Below the pieces are notes generated by a model. That model was not told the origin of the DNA, searched no databases, and was given only the letters and a program-made list of their open reading frames with translations. Positions 33,521-40,733 of a stretch of DNA of 40,733 nucleotides are shown piece after piece. How positions within the stretch are numbered: the stretch's first letter is position 1; every line of letters begins with the position of its first letter. The translations under genes and the position numbers were made by a program. The DNA comes from an uncultured Chloroflexota bacterium (GTDB lineage: Bacteria > Chloroflexota > Anaerolineae > Aggregatilineales > Phototrophicaceae), in the NCBI GenBank assembly GCA_903864435.1, contig CAIPFY010000381.1, positions 1 through 40,733 of the forward strand, given 5' to 3'.

Positions 33521-34257
33521 GCCGGTGGTTTGTGGTGATGATCGCCTTCCTGCTGTGGATTCGGGCTGCCGACCCGATTGATCTGGCTGCGGCGGCTAGT
33601 GCAGCTTATGGGCGGGGCGATTACCCTACTGCGGCGGCGGCTTATGAACAGATTGCTGCACAGGGGGGCGAAGGGGGCACACTGCGCTATAACCTCGCAA
33701 CGGTCTACCGACAGATGGGCGATATGGGACGCGCCATTCTCAATTACCGGCGTGCATTTCGCTGGCTTCCGCGTGATGTGGATGTGCTGGCTGGACTCGC
33801 GGTGGCGCGCAGTCAGCGTGTGGACGTGATGGGTGATGAGCAGGGTTTTGCGGTTGGCATCGCGGATATATTCGCTTCGGTAGTTACGCCCGAAGAAACG
33901 TTGTGGTTGATCTGGGGGATGGTTGACCTGATTGTATTAGCGGTTTTCCTCATGCGGTTTAAGGGGAACTGGCGGCGCGGGCTGCGGCGGCTACAAGCCG
34001 TTTCGTTTGGCGTGGGCGTGCTTCTGGCGGCGGCGCTGTGTCTGAGCGGGTGGTTTGATAGCCAGCGACCAGTCGGGGTGGTTATCGAAGAACAGGTCAT
34101 TAGCTATTCTGGGCCGGGAACCGATTATCTCGAATTGTATGATCTTCACGCCGGGGCGGAACTGCGCTCGATTGTTCACGAACGGGGATGGGTGCGGTTT
34201 GAACTTCCCGACGGGCGGGAGGGATGGTTGCCCGAAAGTGCGATAGAGGATGTGTGA
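33517..34257 (+). CDS. BatE-like TPR and SH3 domain protein
   Basis: A 246-residue protein with a signal peptide (FVVMIAFLLWIRAADP), TPR repeats (about 20-90; YGRGDYPTAAAAYEQIAAQ and MGRAILNYRRAFRWLP), two membrane helices (about 127-148 and 158-180) and a C-terminal bacterial SH3 domain (about 195-244, SYSGPGTDYLELY then GWVRFELPDGREGWLP). This is the BatE arrangement. It is the last gene of the moxR-bat operon, ending just before a hairpin. Confidence 0.88.
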   Translation: MSRWFVVMIAFLLWIRAADPIDLAAAASAAYGRGDYPTAAAAYEQIAAQGGEGGTLRYNLATVYRQMGDMGRAILNYRRAFRWLPRDVDVLAGLAVARSQRVDVMGDEQGFAVGIADIFASVVTPEETLWLIWGMVDLIVLAVFLMRFKGNWRRGLRRLQAVSFGVGVLLAAALCLSGWFDSQRPVGVVIEEQVISYSGPGTDYLELYDLHAGAELRSIVHERGWVRFELPDGREGWLPESAIEDV

Positions 34258-34262
34258 TGCGA

Positions 34263-34297
34263 CTCACCCCCGTTCGGTGGTGAACGGGGGCGAGTGA
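34263..34297. terminator. Hairpin shared by two convergent operons
   Basis: A 9-bp perfect stem (34267-34275 with 34282-34290) with a 6-base loop lies between the stops of the bat operon and sucD. It can be extended by four more pairs across a small bulge (34263-34266 with 34294-34297). No clear U-run follows on either strand, so it is a likely but imperfect bidirectional terminator. Confidence 0.6.
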
Positions 34298-34305
34298 GGG
34301 ACAGC

Positions 34306-35163
34306 TTATTTCAGAAGGCTCGGAATTTGTTCCGGGTTGTCGGCAACTTTCACACCGGCTGAAAGCAGCGCGTTGATCTTTTCGGTAGCCGTACCTTCGC
34401 CACCTTCGATGATCGCACCGGCATGACCCATACGGGTGCCGGGAGGGGCGCTCTTGCCTGCGATGAACGCTGCAACGGGCTTGGTCATGTGAGACTTGAT
34501 GAACTCGGCTGCGTCCACTTCGGCACGACCGCCTATTTCGCCAATCAGAACCACTTTTTCGGTTTCAGGGTCTTCCTCAAACATGCGGAGCGCGTCAACG
34601 AAATTCGTGCCAATGATGGGGTCGCCACCGATTCCCAGACAGGTTGTTTGTCCCATACCGGCATTGGTGAGCGCGAACACGACTTCATAGGTGAGCGTGC
34701 CGCTTTTGGAGACGACGCCGACGTTACCGGGCTTGGCGATGTAACCGGGCATGATGCCGACTTTCGCCTGTCCGGGGGTCAGCATCCCCGGACAGTTGGG
34801 GCCAACTAGACGGCTGTTGCTCTGTTTGACGTAGCTGTAGACCTTCATCATATCGAGAATGGGAACGCCTTCGGTGATGCACACGATCAAACCGATTCCG
34901 GCATCCACCGCTTCAAAGATGGCATCACCGGCTGCTGCCGCAGGGGCATAGATGATACTGGCATTCGCGCCAGTGGCTTCTACCGCCCGTTTGACGGTAT
35001 CGAAAACGGGTTTGCTGTGTACCCATTCGCCACCTTTGCCGGGGGTCACGCCGCCGACGACGTTGGTGCCATAGTCAATCATTTGTTTCGTGTGGAAACT
35101 GCCTTCACGCCCGGTGATACCCTGTACGATCAGGCGCGTGTTGCGATCTGCAAGGATTGCCAT
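34306..35163 (-). CDS. sucD: Succinyl-CoA synthetase alpha subunit
   Basis: A 285-residue subunit of the TCA-cycle enzyme that interconverts succinyl-CoA and succinate with nucleotide phosphorylation. The N-terminal CoA-binding fold begins [18 protein letters not shown]. The phosphorylated histidine is His247 in [11 protein letters not shown], matching His246 of Escherichia coli, and GPNCPGML and IGGDPIIGT are conserved. Its ATG follows the sucC stop without a gap (TAAATG), with AGGAG 9 bases upstream inside sucC. Confidence 0.97.
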   Translation of the reverse strand: MAILADRNTRLIVQGITGREGSFHTKQMIDYGTNVVGGVTPGKGGEWVHSKPVFDTVKRAVEATGANASIIYAPAAAAGDAIFEAVDAGIGLIVCITEGVPILDMMKVYSYVKQSNSRLVGPNCPGMLTPGQAKVGIMPGYIAKPGNVGVVSKSGTLTYEVVFALTNAGMGQTTCLGIGGDPIIGTNFVDALRMFEEDPETEKVVLIGEIGGRAEVDAAEFIKSHMTKPVAAFIAGKSAPPGTRMGHAGAIIEGGEGTATEKINALLSAGVKVADNPEQIPSLLK

Positions 35164-36321
35164 TTAGTTTGCTCCTTGTGCTGACTCGACGGCTTTCTTA
35201 GCGGCTTCGGTCAGTGTGGCGGCGCTGGATAGGTTCGGAATGTGGGCGGCATCAATGATGGCGCGCCCTTCGTCGGCATTGGTACCTGCAAGGCGAATGA
35301 CCATCGGGATTTGCGTTTTCACTTCATCGAGCGCCTGCAAAATCCCACGAGCCACTTCATCGCAGCGGGTTATTCCGCCGAAAATGTTAAACAGCACCGA
35401 TTTGACGTTGGGATCGGCTAGAATAATTCGCAGCGCAGCGGCCACTTTGTTGGCCTGCGCACCGCCACCGATGTCGAGGAAATTGGCAGGGCCGATGGAC
35501 TCGCCGCCGTACAGTTTGGTCATGTCCATTGTGGTCATGGCAAGACCGGCACCATTTACCATACAACCGATTTGCCCATTCAGTTTGACATAGCTGATGC
35601 CCGCCGCACGGGCTTCGGTTTCTTCACGGGGTTCGGCATCGGTGTCGCGCATTTCTTCCAAGTCGGCATGACGATACAGGGCGTTATCGTCAATTACCAT
35701 TTTGCCATCCAGCGCCACCAATTGATTTTCTTTGGTGATGACCAACGGATTGATTTCCGTCAGAACCGCGTCGCTTGCCATGTAGCATTTGTAGAGGTTG
35801 GCGGCGATTTTGCCAAAGGCCTTCCAATGCTCGTGGGGCAGGTTAATGCCGCTGGCGAGGTTTCGCGCTTGATAGTCCAGCAAGCCGAGGAAGGGGTTGA
35901 TCTGCTCGCGGATGATGGCATCTGGATTTTCGTGTGCAACCTGTTCGATTTCCACGCCACCTTCCGACGAGGCCATGATGACCGGTCGGCCGGTGGTGCG
36001 ATCGTTGACGATGCCAAGATAGATTTCTTTGGAGATATTGGATGCGGGGTCTACGAGAACTTTACGGACGGTTAAACCTTTAATTTTCATACCGAGGATA
36101 TTGTTGGCAACTTGTTCGGCTAGTTCGGGCGTTTGCGCGACTTTGATGCCGCCCGCTTTACCGCGTCCACCTACCAGCACCTGTGATTTTACAACGACTG
36201 CCCCGCCCAGTTCCCGGGCGATTTCATACACTTCCTGTGGCGTGGTCGCTGTTTTTCCTTTGGGGGTAGGGATGCCAAATTCGGCGAAGCGGGCTTTTGA
36301 TTGATACTCGTGAAGATTCAC
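35164..36321 (-). CDS. sucC: Succinyl-CoA synthetase beta subunit
   Basis: A 385-residue subunit with an ATP-grasp domain (about 1-235) and a CoA-ligase domain. It begins [20 protein letters not shown], the standard start of SucC, and shows [11 protein letters not shown], the EINPL metal site and [13 protein letters not shown] near the C-terminus. I chose GTG at 36321, which has GGAGG 7 bases upstream; the frame is open to 36387 but that part is not SucC-like. ADP or GDP preference cannot be told with certainty. Confidence 0.96.
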   Translation of the reverse strand: MNLHEYQSKARFAEFGIPTPKGKTATTPQEVYEIARELGGAVVVKSQVLVGGRGKAGGIKVAQTPELAEQVANNILGMKIKGLTVRKVLVDPASNISKEIYLGIVNDRTTGRPVIMASSEGGVEIEQVAHENPDAIIREQINPFLGLLDYQARNLASGINLPHEHWKAFGKIAANLYKCYMASDAVLTEINPLVITKENQLVALDGKMVIDDNALYRHADLEEMRDTDAEPREETEARAAGISYVKLNGQIGCMVNGAGLAMTTMDMTKLYGGESIGPANFLDIGGGAQANKVAAALRIILADPNVKSVLFNIFGGITRCDEVARGILQALDEVKTQIPMVIRLAGTNADEGRAIIDAAHIPNLSSAATLTEAAKKAVESAQGAN

Positions 36322-36601
36322 GGATGATCCTCCGACTCTGCTGTATTTGCATGGAACACGAGAGCTAGTATACGCCAGAAAATACACGTTTGCATGGGAG
36401 AGTTGGCTATAGGCGATGGTCTTGTTTGCGCGATCCGAAACGGTTATTCAGTTTTGAGGAGCAGATAGGTTGCATTTTATGGAGGTGTCGTGCTGCTGTT
36501 TATCACTTTCGCATTGAGTGCGCTGTCCGGTTATACTCTGGTCGGTGTTATTTGATTTTGTGTGCTTTGTACTTGGAAGATGATGAGGGTGGCGGTGTTA
36601 T
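36322..36601. other. Gap between sucC and a response regulator gene
   Basis: A 280-bp gap between divergent genes, expected to hold promoters for both. I see no convincing pair of -35 and -10 boxes, no palindrome of note and no RNA gene. A 71-codon ORF (36390-36605) crosses it but has Cys/Arg-rich composition, no ribosome-binding site, and overlaps the next start. I regard it as non-coding. Confidence 0.5.
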
Positions 36602-37600
36602 ATGACCGATTCGGGATTGATACTGGTTGTAGATGATAACGAAATGAATCGGGATGTGATGCAGCGCCGACTGGAACGGCAGGGGTATGGCGTTATCACT
36701 GCTGAGGATGGCGCACGCGCTTTAGAGTTGATGGCTGAACACGCTTTTGATTTGCTTTTGCTCGACATTATGATGCCTGAAGTGAACGGTTACGAAGTGT
36801 TGCAGCGAATTAAAGCCGACCCGATCTGGATGCACATTCCGGTGATCGTGATTTCGGCGGTTGACCATCTGGAAAGTGTGGTGAAATGCGTGGAGATGGG
36901 CGCAGATGATTATCTGTTTAAGCCATTCAATCCGATTTTGCTCAAGGCAAGAATTGGGGCTAGTCTCGACAAAAAACGGCTGCGCGACCAAGAACAACAG
37001 CTTCTCGCACAGAGTCGTGGTTTGATTGAAGCGGCGGTGCGGTTGCCTGCCTTTGCGAGGGATCGTTTGGGCGATGATGCCGGTGTGGTGGATCGCTTTT
37101 CGAGTGTTGCGGTGCTGGTGGTGGCGGTTGAAGGATTATCCGAACTGGCTCTGGCTGACGAGACGGCTCATGTGGTTGGAAAGTTGTTTGGCGCTTTTGA
37201 TGCGGTTGCCAAACAATATGGGCTTTACCGACTTCGTGCATCCGGGAATACGATGATGTTTGTCGGCGGTCAGATGTTTCAGCCTGAAGATGGGTTGGTG
37301 CATTTAGGGAGTGTGGCGCTCGAAATGGCGCGTGTGGTGGCTGAGCAACCCGCTATACACGGAACCCCTCTACGAATTCGCATCGGTATGGATATTGGCA
37401 GCGCGGTTGGAGGCGTTGTCCACATCGGTGAGATGGCCTATTATGACCTGTGGGGCGATGCGGTGACGAACGCCACCCACCTGCAATTATCTGCCCCTGA
37501 AGGCGGAATATGGCTCAGTCAGGCCGTGCGAACCCTGTTGACCGATCAGTATGATATGGTGTTGCATGATAGCTATGCCGGAGTTTATGTCCTTCGATAA
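36602..37600 (+). CDS. Response regulator with a degenerate class III cyclase domain
   Basis: A 332-residue protein with an N-terminal receiver domain (1-120) whose phosphorylation site is intact: Asp11, Asp12, Asp55 (LLLLDIMMPE), Ser85 and Lys107. A short coiled linker (about 122-142) leads to an adenylate/guanylate cyclase homology domain (about 160-332), recognisable by RIRIGMDIGSAVGGVV and YYDLWGDAV. The residues needed for cyclase chemistry are replaced: both metal aspartates (Ala175 and Asn216) and the transition-state Asn and Arg (Thr289 and His293). It should receive a phosphoryl signal but not make cAMP; it may act as a binding or dimerisation partner. The ribosome-binding site is weak. 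No histidine kinase gene is adjacent. Confidence 0.85.
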   Translation: MTDSGLILVVDDNEMNRDVMQRRLERQGYGVITAEDGARALELMAEHAFDLLLLDIMMPEVNGYEVLQRIKADPIWMHIPVIVISAVDHLESVVKCVEMGADDYLFKPFNPILLKARIGASLDKKRLRDQEQQLLAQSRGLIEAAVRLPAFARDRLGDDAGVVDRFSSVAVLVVAVEGLSELALADETAHVVGKLFGAFDAVAKQYGLYRLRASGNTMMFVGGQMFQPEDGLVHLGSVALEMARVVAEQPAIHGTPLRIRIGMDIGSAVGGVVHIGEMAYYDLWGDAVTNATHLQLSAPEGGIWLSQAVRTLLTDQYDMVLHDSYAGVYVLR

Positions 37601-37703
37601 GCGCAAATTGGCTGGCGAACAGCATTGCTATGGGCGATCACGGGTGAGGCTTCTGCAACGGTAGGTTTCCTGCACCGTCTAGGTTGAGAATTGCATAAAT
37701 TTG

Positions 37704-37735
37704 TTGACAAGTTTATATCTGTATTACGTTACACT
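37704..37735 (+). promoter_or_regulatory. Possible promoter of the kinase-ATPase gene
   Basis: TTGACA at 37704-37709 stands in an AT-rich stretch; GTTACA (18-base spacing) or TACACT (20-base spacing) may serve as the -10 box. The leader to the ATG at 37803 would be about 60-65 bases. The -35 box is perfect but the -10 choice is weak. Confidence 0.35.
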
Positions 37736-37802
37736 TGTCTAGTGAGCGCCAAGTGCTTACAATTCCACACGAATAGACTTCTTCCAATAGGTACGCAGGT
37801 TT

Positions 37803-40673
37803 ATGATGATCGGCTCCGAAACCATCATTGGGATGCGGTATATCCTCAAGCAACCGCTTGGAACAGGCGGTATGGGGGCTGTTTTTCGCGCACAAGACCG
37901 CTTGATGGGTGGAACAATCGCGCTGAAACGGATACGGGATGATGAGAGTACACGTTCCGATGGGGATACGGATGCCGAGAATCAGCGCCTCGCTCTGGCG
38001 CAAGAATTCCGGGTACTTTCTTCTCTCAGACATCCCAATATCATCAGTGTGATTGACTACGGGTTTGATGAGGATAAAAAGCCCTTCTACACCATGGAGT
38101 TGTTGGAAGGGGCGCAAAATATTTTAGAGGCAGGCCGGGGGCGCAGTCTTTCGGATCAATTGTCCCTCATCGCGCAAGTGCTTCAGGCTTTACGCTATCT
38201 GCACCGGCGAGGTGTTATTCATCGTGATCTGAAACCGCACAACGTTCTGGTTGTGAATGACCAAGTGAAGGTGCTTGATTTCGGCCTTTCGGTGATCGGC
38301 GATGATAGTACGATCAATGCCGGGAGTACGACAGCGGGAACGCTGGCGTATATGGCGCCGGAAGTGCTGATGGGGCAGGCGGCTGATGAGTCGGCTGATC
38401 TTTATGCCGTTGGGATGATGGTGTTTGAACTGGTGGCCGGGCATCACCCATTTGATACTGGCGACATTACCGCTTTAATCAATCAGTTGTTATACGGCAA
38501 CCCGGATGTTTCCGAGTTGGATGTCCATCCCGACTTAAAGTTCATTCTTGAGCGATTGTTAGCAAGAGATCGTGTGCTGCGCTTTAAGGATGCGGCGGAA
38601 GTTCTGCGCGAGATGGGGTCTTTGACCAGCAATGCCATATTCCAGGAGTCGGCTGCGACTCGTGAGAGTTTCTTGCAGGCTGCACGTCTTGTCGAGCGCG
38701 ATGCCGAAGTGTCGAAGTTGTCTGCGGCGCTGAGCGAGGCGTTGGCAGGACGTGGTGGCCTGTGGTTGGTGAGTGGGGAAAGCGGCGTTGGGAAAAGCCG
38801 GTTGCTGGATGAGGTGCGGGCGCTTGCGTTGGTGCGCGGGGCATTGGTACTGCGCGGGCAGGCGATTGCCGAAGGCGGCAGTCCGTATTTTCTGTGGCGG
38901 TCGGTGCTGCGGTGGTTGGTGATGCAGCCCGGTCTACCGGACGAGATTCTATCACCGCTGAAGATATTGGTTCCCGATATTCATGAGCTGTTGGGGCGGC
39001 CTGTTCCTGATGCGCCTGAATTGGCTCCTCGTTTCGCGCATCAACGTTTTCTGGATGCGTTTCAAGGGCTTTTTACGAATCTGAAACAACCTACGCTTAT
39101 TCTTCTTGAGGATATGCAGTGGGCAGCGGAAAGCCTCGATGTGCTTATTCACCTATCGAGTTATATTGGCAAACTTTCGTTGCTGGTGGTGGGCAGTTTT
39201 CGTGATGATGAGCGTCCCGAACTGGCCGGACGAATACCCGGAGCGCACGTTTTGCGTTTACGGCGGTTGAGCGACCGCGGCATTGCTCAATTAAGCGAAG
39301 CGATGCTGGGTGAAAATGGCAAGCAACCGCATGTATTGGAACTGCTTCAACGAGAAACGGAAGGGAATGTATTCTTTCTGGTCGAAGTGGTTCGCCTGCT
39401 GGCAGAAGAAGCGGGGCAACTGGATCGAATCGGTCTGGTGACGCTACCTGCGTCGGTGCTTGCAGGCGGTATCAAGCGGGTTATTGAAAGACGCTTAGGG
39501 CGAATTCCAGAATCGGCTATGCCGCTTTTGCAATTCGCGGCAGTGATGGGACGATGGCTGGATGTCAGTGTTTTGGGGCGATTGTCCCCCGACAAGGATA
39601 TCCAACAATGGTTGGCGGATTGTTCGGATGCGGCGGTGCTGGAGGTTTTTGAAGATCGGTGGCGATTCACGCATGACAAACTTCGTGAAGGGGTACTTGA
39701 GCTTATCGAATCGGATCGGCGTCCGGTACTGCATGGATTGATTGCGGCTGAGTTAGAGGCGCTCCGTGCTGATGAATCCGAAACGTGGCCGATGCTGGCA
39801 TTCCATTTTGGGCTGGGGGGCGAGAAAGCTAAAGAGGCGCGGTACGGCGTGCTGGCGGGGACACAGGCATTAAAGCATGGCGCATACCGTAATGCGCTGG
39901 TGTATTTCGATCAGGCGTTGCAGCTCGCTATTACAACGGGGCAAATTCGGGATCAGATTAGTTTCAAGAGTCATATAGCATCGGCACATCTTGGATTGGG
40001 CGAGTACCGTCCTGCCCGCAAGTTGTACCAAGAAAATTTGATAACGGCTCACGAAATCCGAGACGATTTGATTGTCGCGGATTCATTGTTGAGCCTCGGT
40101 AGCGTGTCGCTGGTGCAAGGTGAGCCGATTGAAGCCCGTCAGTATCTTGAGGAAGCCCTTCGGTTATTCGAGGTTGCAAACGATCTAGGGGGGCAAGTTC
40201 GGGTTTGTAATCGCCTCGGGGATGCTGCTTATGAACTGGGAGAAGTGGCGGTTGCGTTAGCGTATTTTCAACGCAGTTTAGAGATGTCTCGTAAGGATGA
40301 GAAGGGGTGGGGGATGGCGGGTGCTATCCGGGATACGAGCGAGTTAAAGATCGCACTCCAACCTCCATCAAAAGAAGTGCTTAAAGATATGATCGGTGCA
40401 GCCCGGAAATCGAATGATAGTGTGCTCATCATCCAAGCGTTGTGGGCGGCGATACGCTGGCTTTTTGTCGAGCATCAGCATACAACCGCGCTGGAACTCT
40501 TGTCGCTCCTCATTCACCACCCCGCAGCTGGCGATATACTCATGAATACGCTTGAGGAATTGTCATTCGAGCTAGAGGCCATCCTGAGTACAGAAGAATA
40601 TTCCCAACACTGGGAAACGGGTAAGGGAATGTCCATCTGGCAGGGAGTGGATGTGGTATCGCATCTGCTTTGA
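37803..40673 (+). CDS. Ser/Thr protein kinase fused to an AAA-type ATPase and TPR repeats
   Basis: A 956-residue soluble signalling protein. Residues 12-275 form a complete Hanks-type kinase: GTGGMGAVF loop (20-28), Lys42, a helix-C Glu near 68, HRDLKPHN (140-147, Asp142), DFG (159-161) and APE (185-187). A STAND/AAA_16-like ATPase follows from about 297, with Walker A GESGVGKS (325-332) and Walker B-like LILLEDMQW near 435. From about 690 the rest is helical, with TPR-like repeats (ALVYFDQALQLAITTGQ, ARQYLEEALRLFE, ALAYFQRSLEMSR). This architecture is common in large regulators of Chloroflexota, cyanobacteria and myxobacteria. There is no membrane segment or DNA-binding domain, so it probably relays signals in the cytoplasm. 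ATG 37803 or 37806 may be used. Confidence 0.93.
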   Translation: MMIGSETIIGMRYILKQPLGTGGMGAVFRAQDRLMGGTIALKRIRDDESTRSDGDTDAENQRLALAQEFRVLSSLRHPNIISVIDYGFDEDKKPFYTMELLEGAQNILEAGRGRSLSDQLSLIAQVLQALRYLHRRGVIHRDLKPHNVLVVNDQVKVLDFGLSVIGDDSTINAGSTTAGTLAYMAPEVLMGQAADESADLYAVGMMVFELVAGHHPFDTGDITALINQLLYGNPDVSELDVHPDLKFILERLLARDRVLRFKDAAEVLREMGSLTSNAIFQESAATRESFLQAARLVERDAEVSKLSAALSEALAGRGGLWLVSGESGVGKSRLLDEVRALALVRGALVLRGQAIAEGGSPYFLWRSVLRWLVMQPGLPDEILSPLKILVPDIHELLGRPVPDAPELAPRFAHQRFLDAFQGLFTNLKQPTLILLEDMQWAAESLDVLIHLSSYIGKLSLLVVGSFRDDERPELAGRIPGAHVLRLRRLSDRGIAQLSEAMLGENGKQPHVLELLQRETEGNVFFLVEVVRLLAEEAGQLDRIGLVTLPASVLAGGIKRVIERRLGRIPESAMPLLQFAAVMGRWLDVSVLGRLSPDKDIQQWLADCSDAAVLEVFEDRWRFTHDKLREGVLELIESDRRPVLHGLIAAELEALRADESETWPMLAFHFGLGGEKAKEARYGVLAGTQALKHGAYRNALVYFDQALQLAITTGQIRDQISFKSHIASAHLGLGEYRPARKLYQENLITAHEIRDDLIVADSLLSLGSVSLVQGEPIEARQYLEEALRLFEVANDLGGQVRVCNRLGDAAYELGEVAVALAYFQRSLEMSRKDEKGWGMAGAIRDTSELKIALQPPSKEVLKDMIGAARKSNDSVLIIQALWAAIRWLFVEHQHTTALELLSLLIHHPAAGDILMNTLEELSFELEAILSTEEYSQHWETGKGMSIWQGVDVVSHLL

Positions 40674-40733
40674 GTTAGCCCCGATACCGTGCGGAATTTT
40701 TAACAAGACTTTTATCAACTCTCTATATACAGC

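Noticed and set aside
34306-36321. SucCD as malate-CoA ligase (MtkAB) linked to one-carbon metabolism
   Set aside because: The subunit starts and motifs read as ordinary SucC and SucD, and no serine-cycle gene is nearby.
36390-36605. 71-codon ORF between sucC and the response regulator gene
   Set aside because: No ribosome-binding site, Cys/Arg-rich non-protein-like composition, and overlap with the start of the next gene.

Overview
The window is about 40.7 kb of moderately GC-rich bacterial chromosome, with densely packed genes and many 1 to 4 bp stop/start overlaps. The gene content suggests a free-living member of the Chloroflexota, perhaps an Anaerolineae relative: a complete MoxR/Bat operon, a Ser/Thr kinase fused to an ATPase and TPRs, a response regulator with a degenerate cyclase domain, ADP/GDP-type SucCD, a solitary prepilin peptidase and CUT1 sugar transport without its own ATPase. 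That assignment is inference from gene content only. I saw no rRNA, tRNA, CRISPR array, transposase or phage gene.

Left part (1-3.7 kb): the end of a two-gene ABC exporter operon read leftwards, a small divergent ORF, then a gene-free 210 bp patch holding a nested palindromic, MITE/REP-like element. A ferritin-like protein follows, at the distal end of the sugar-transport operon.

Centre left (3.7-17.8 kb) is the most unusual region. A leftward CUT1 operon (Tat-exported binding protein, two permeases, ferritin-like protein) diverges from a rightward run of seven genes: GH38 alpha-mannosidase, a GntR/LacI-type (AraR-like) regulator, an MtaC-like corrinoid protein, an MtaB-like methanol:corrinoid methyltransferase with all three zinc ligands, a reductive activator of corrinoid proteins (RACE), a stand-alone homocysteine S-methyltransferase-type protein and a DUF1638 protein. 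A convergent URO-D-family protein with the MtaA-type HxC...C zinc motif closes the region. A GGTATAGAC sequence occurs in both regulatory gaps, overlapping the predicted transporter promoter and lying upstream of the regulator gene. I infer a locus linking uptake and hydrolysis of a mannoside to cobamide-dependent capture of a methyl group, for example from methanol freed from a methyl mannoside. The RACE gene carries an apparent +1 frameshift in a G5 run.

Middle (17.9-26.6 kb): cysteine desulfurase and MnmA, overlapping and forming a tRNA 2-thiolation pair; a prepilin peptidase without its cysteine motif; a membrane-anchored JAMM protease; a beta-rich hypothetical protein; an ACT protein and a ParB/SerK-like protein; a Nudix hydrolase; two small membrane proteins; and FtsH.

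Right part (26.7-40.7 kb): moxR, DUF58, a BatD/DUF4381-like protein, batA, batB, a TPR lipoprotein (BatC-like), BatD and a BatE-like TPR/SH3 protein form one operon with successive NTGA overlaps, ending at a hairpin shared with the convergent sucC-sucD operon. A response regulator with a catalytically dead class III cyclase domain and a large kinase-ATPase-TPR signalling protein end the window.
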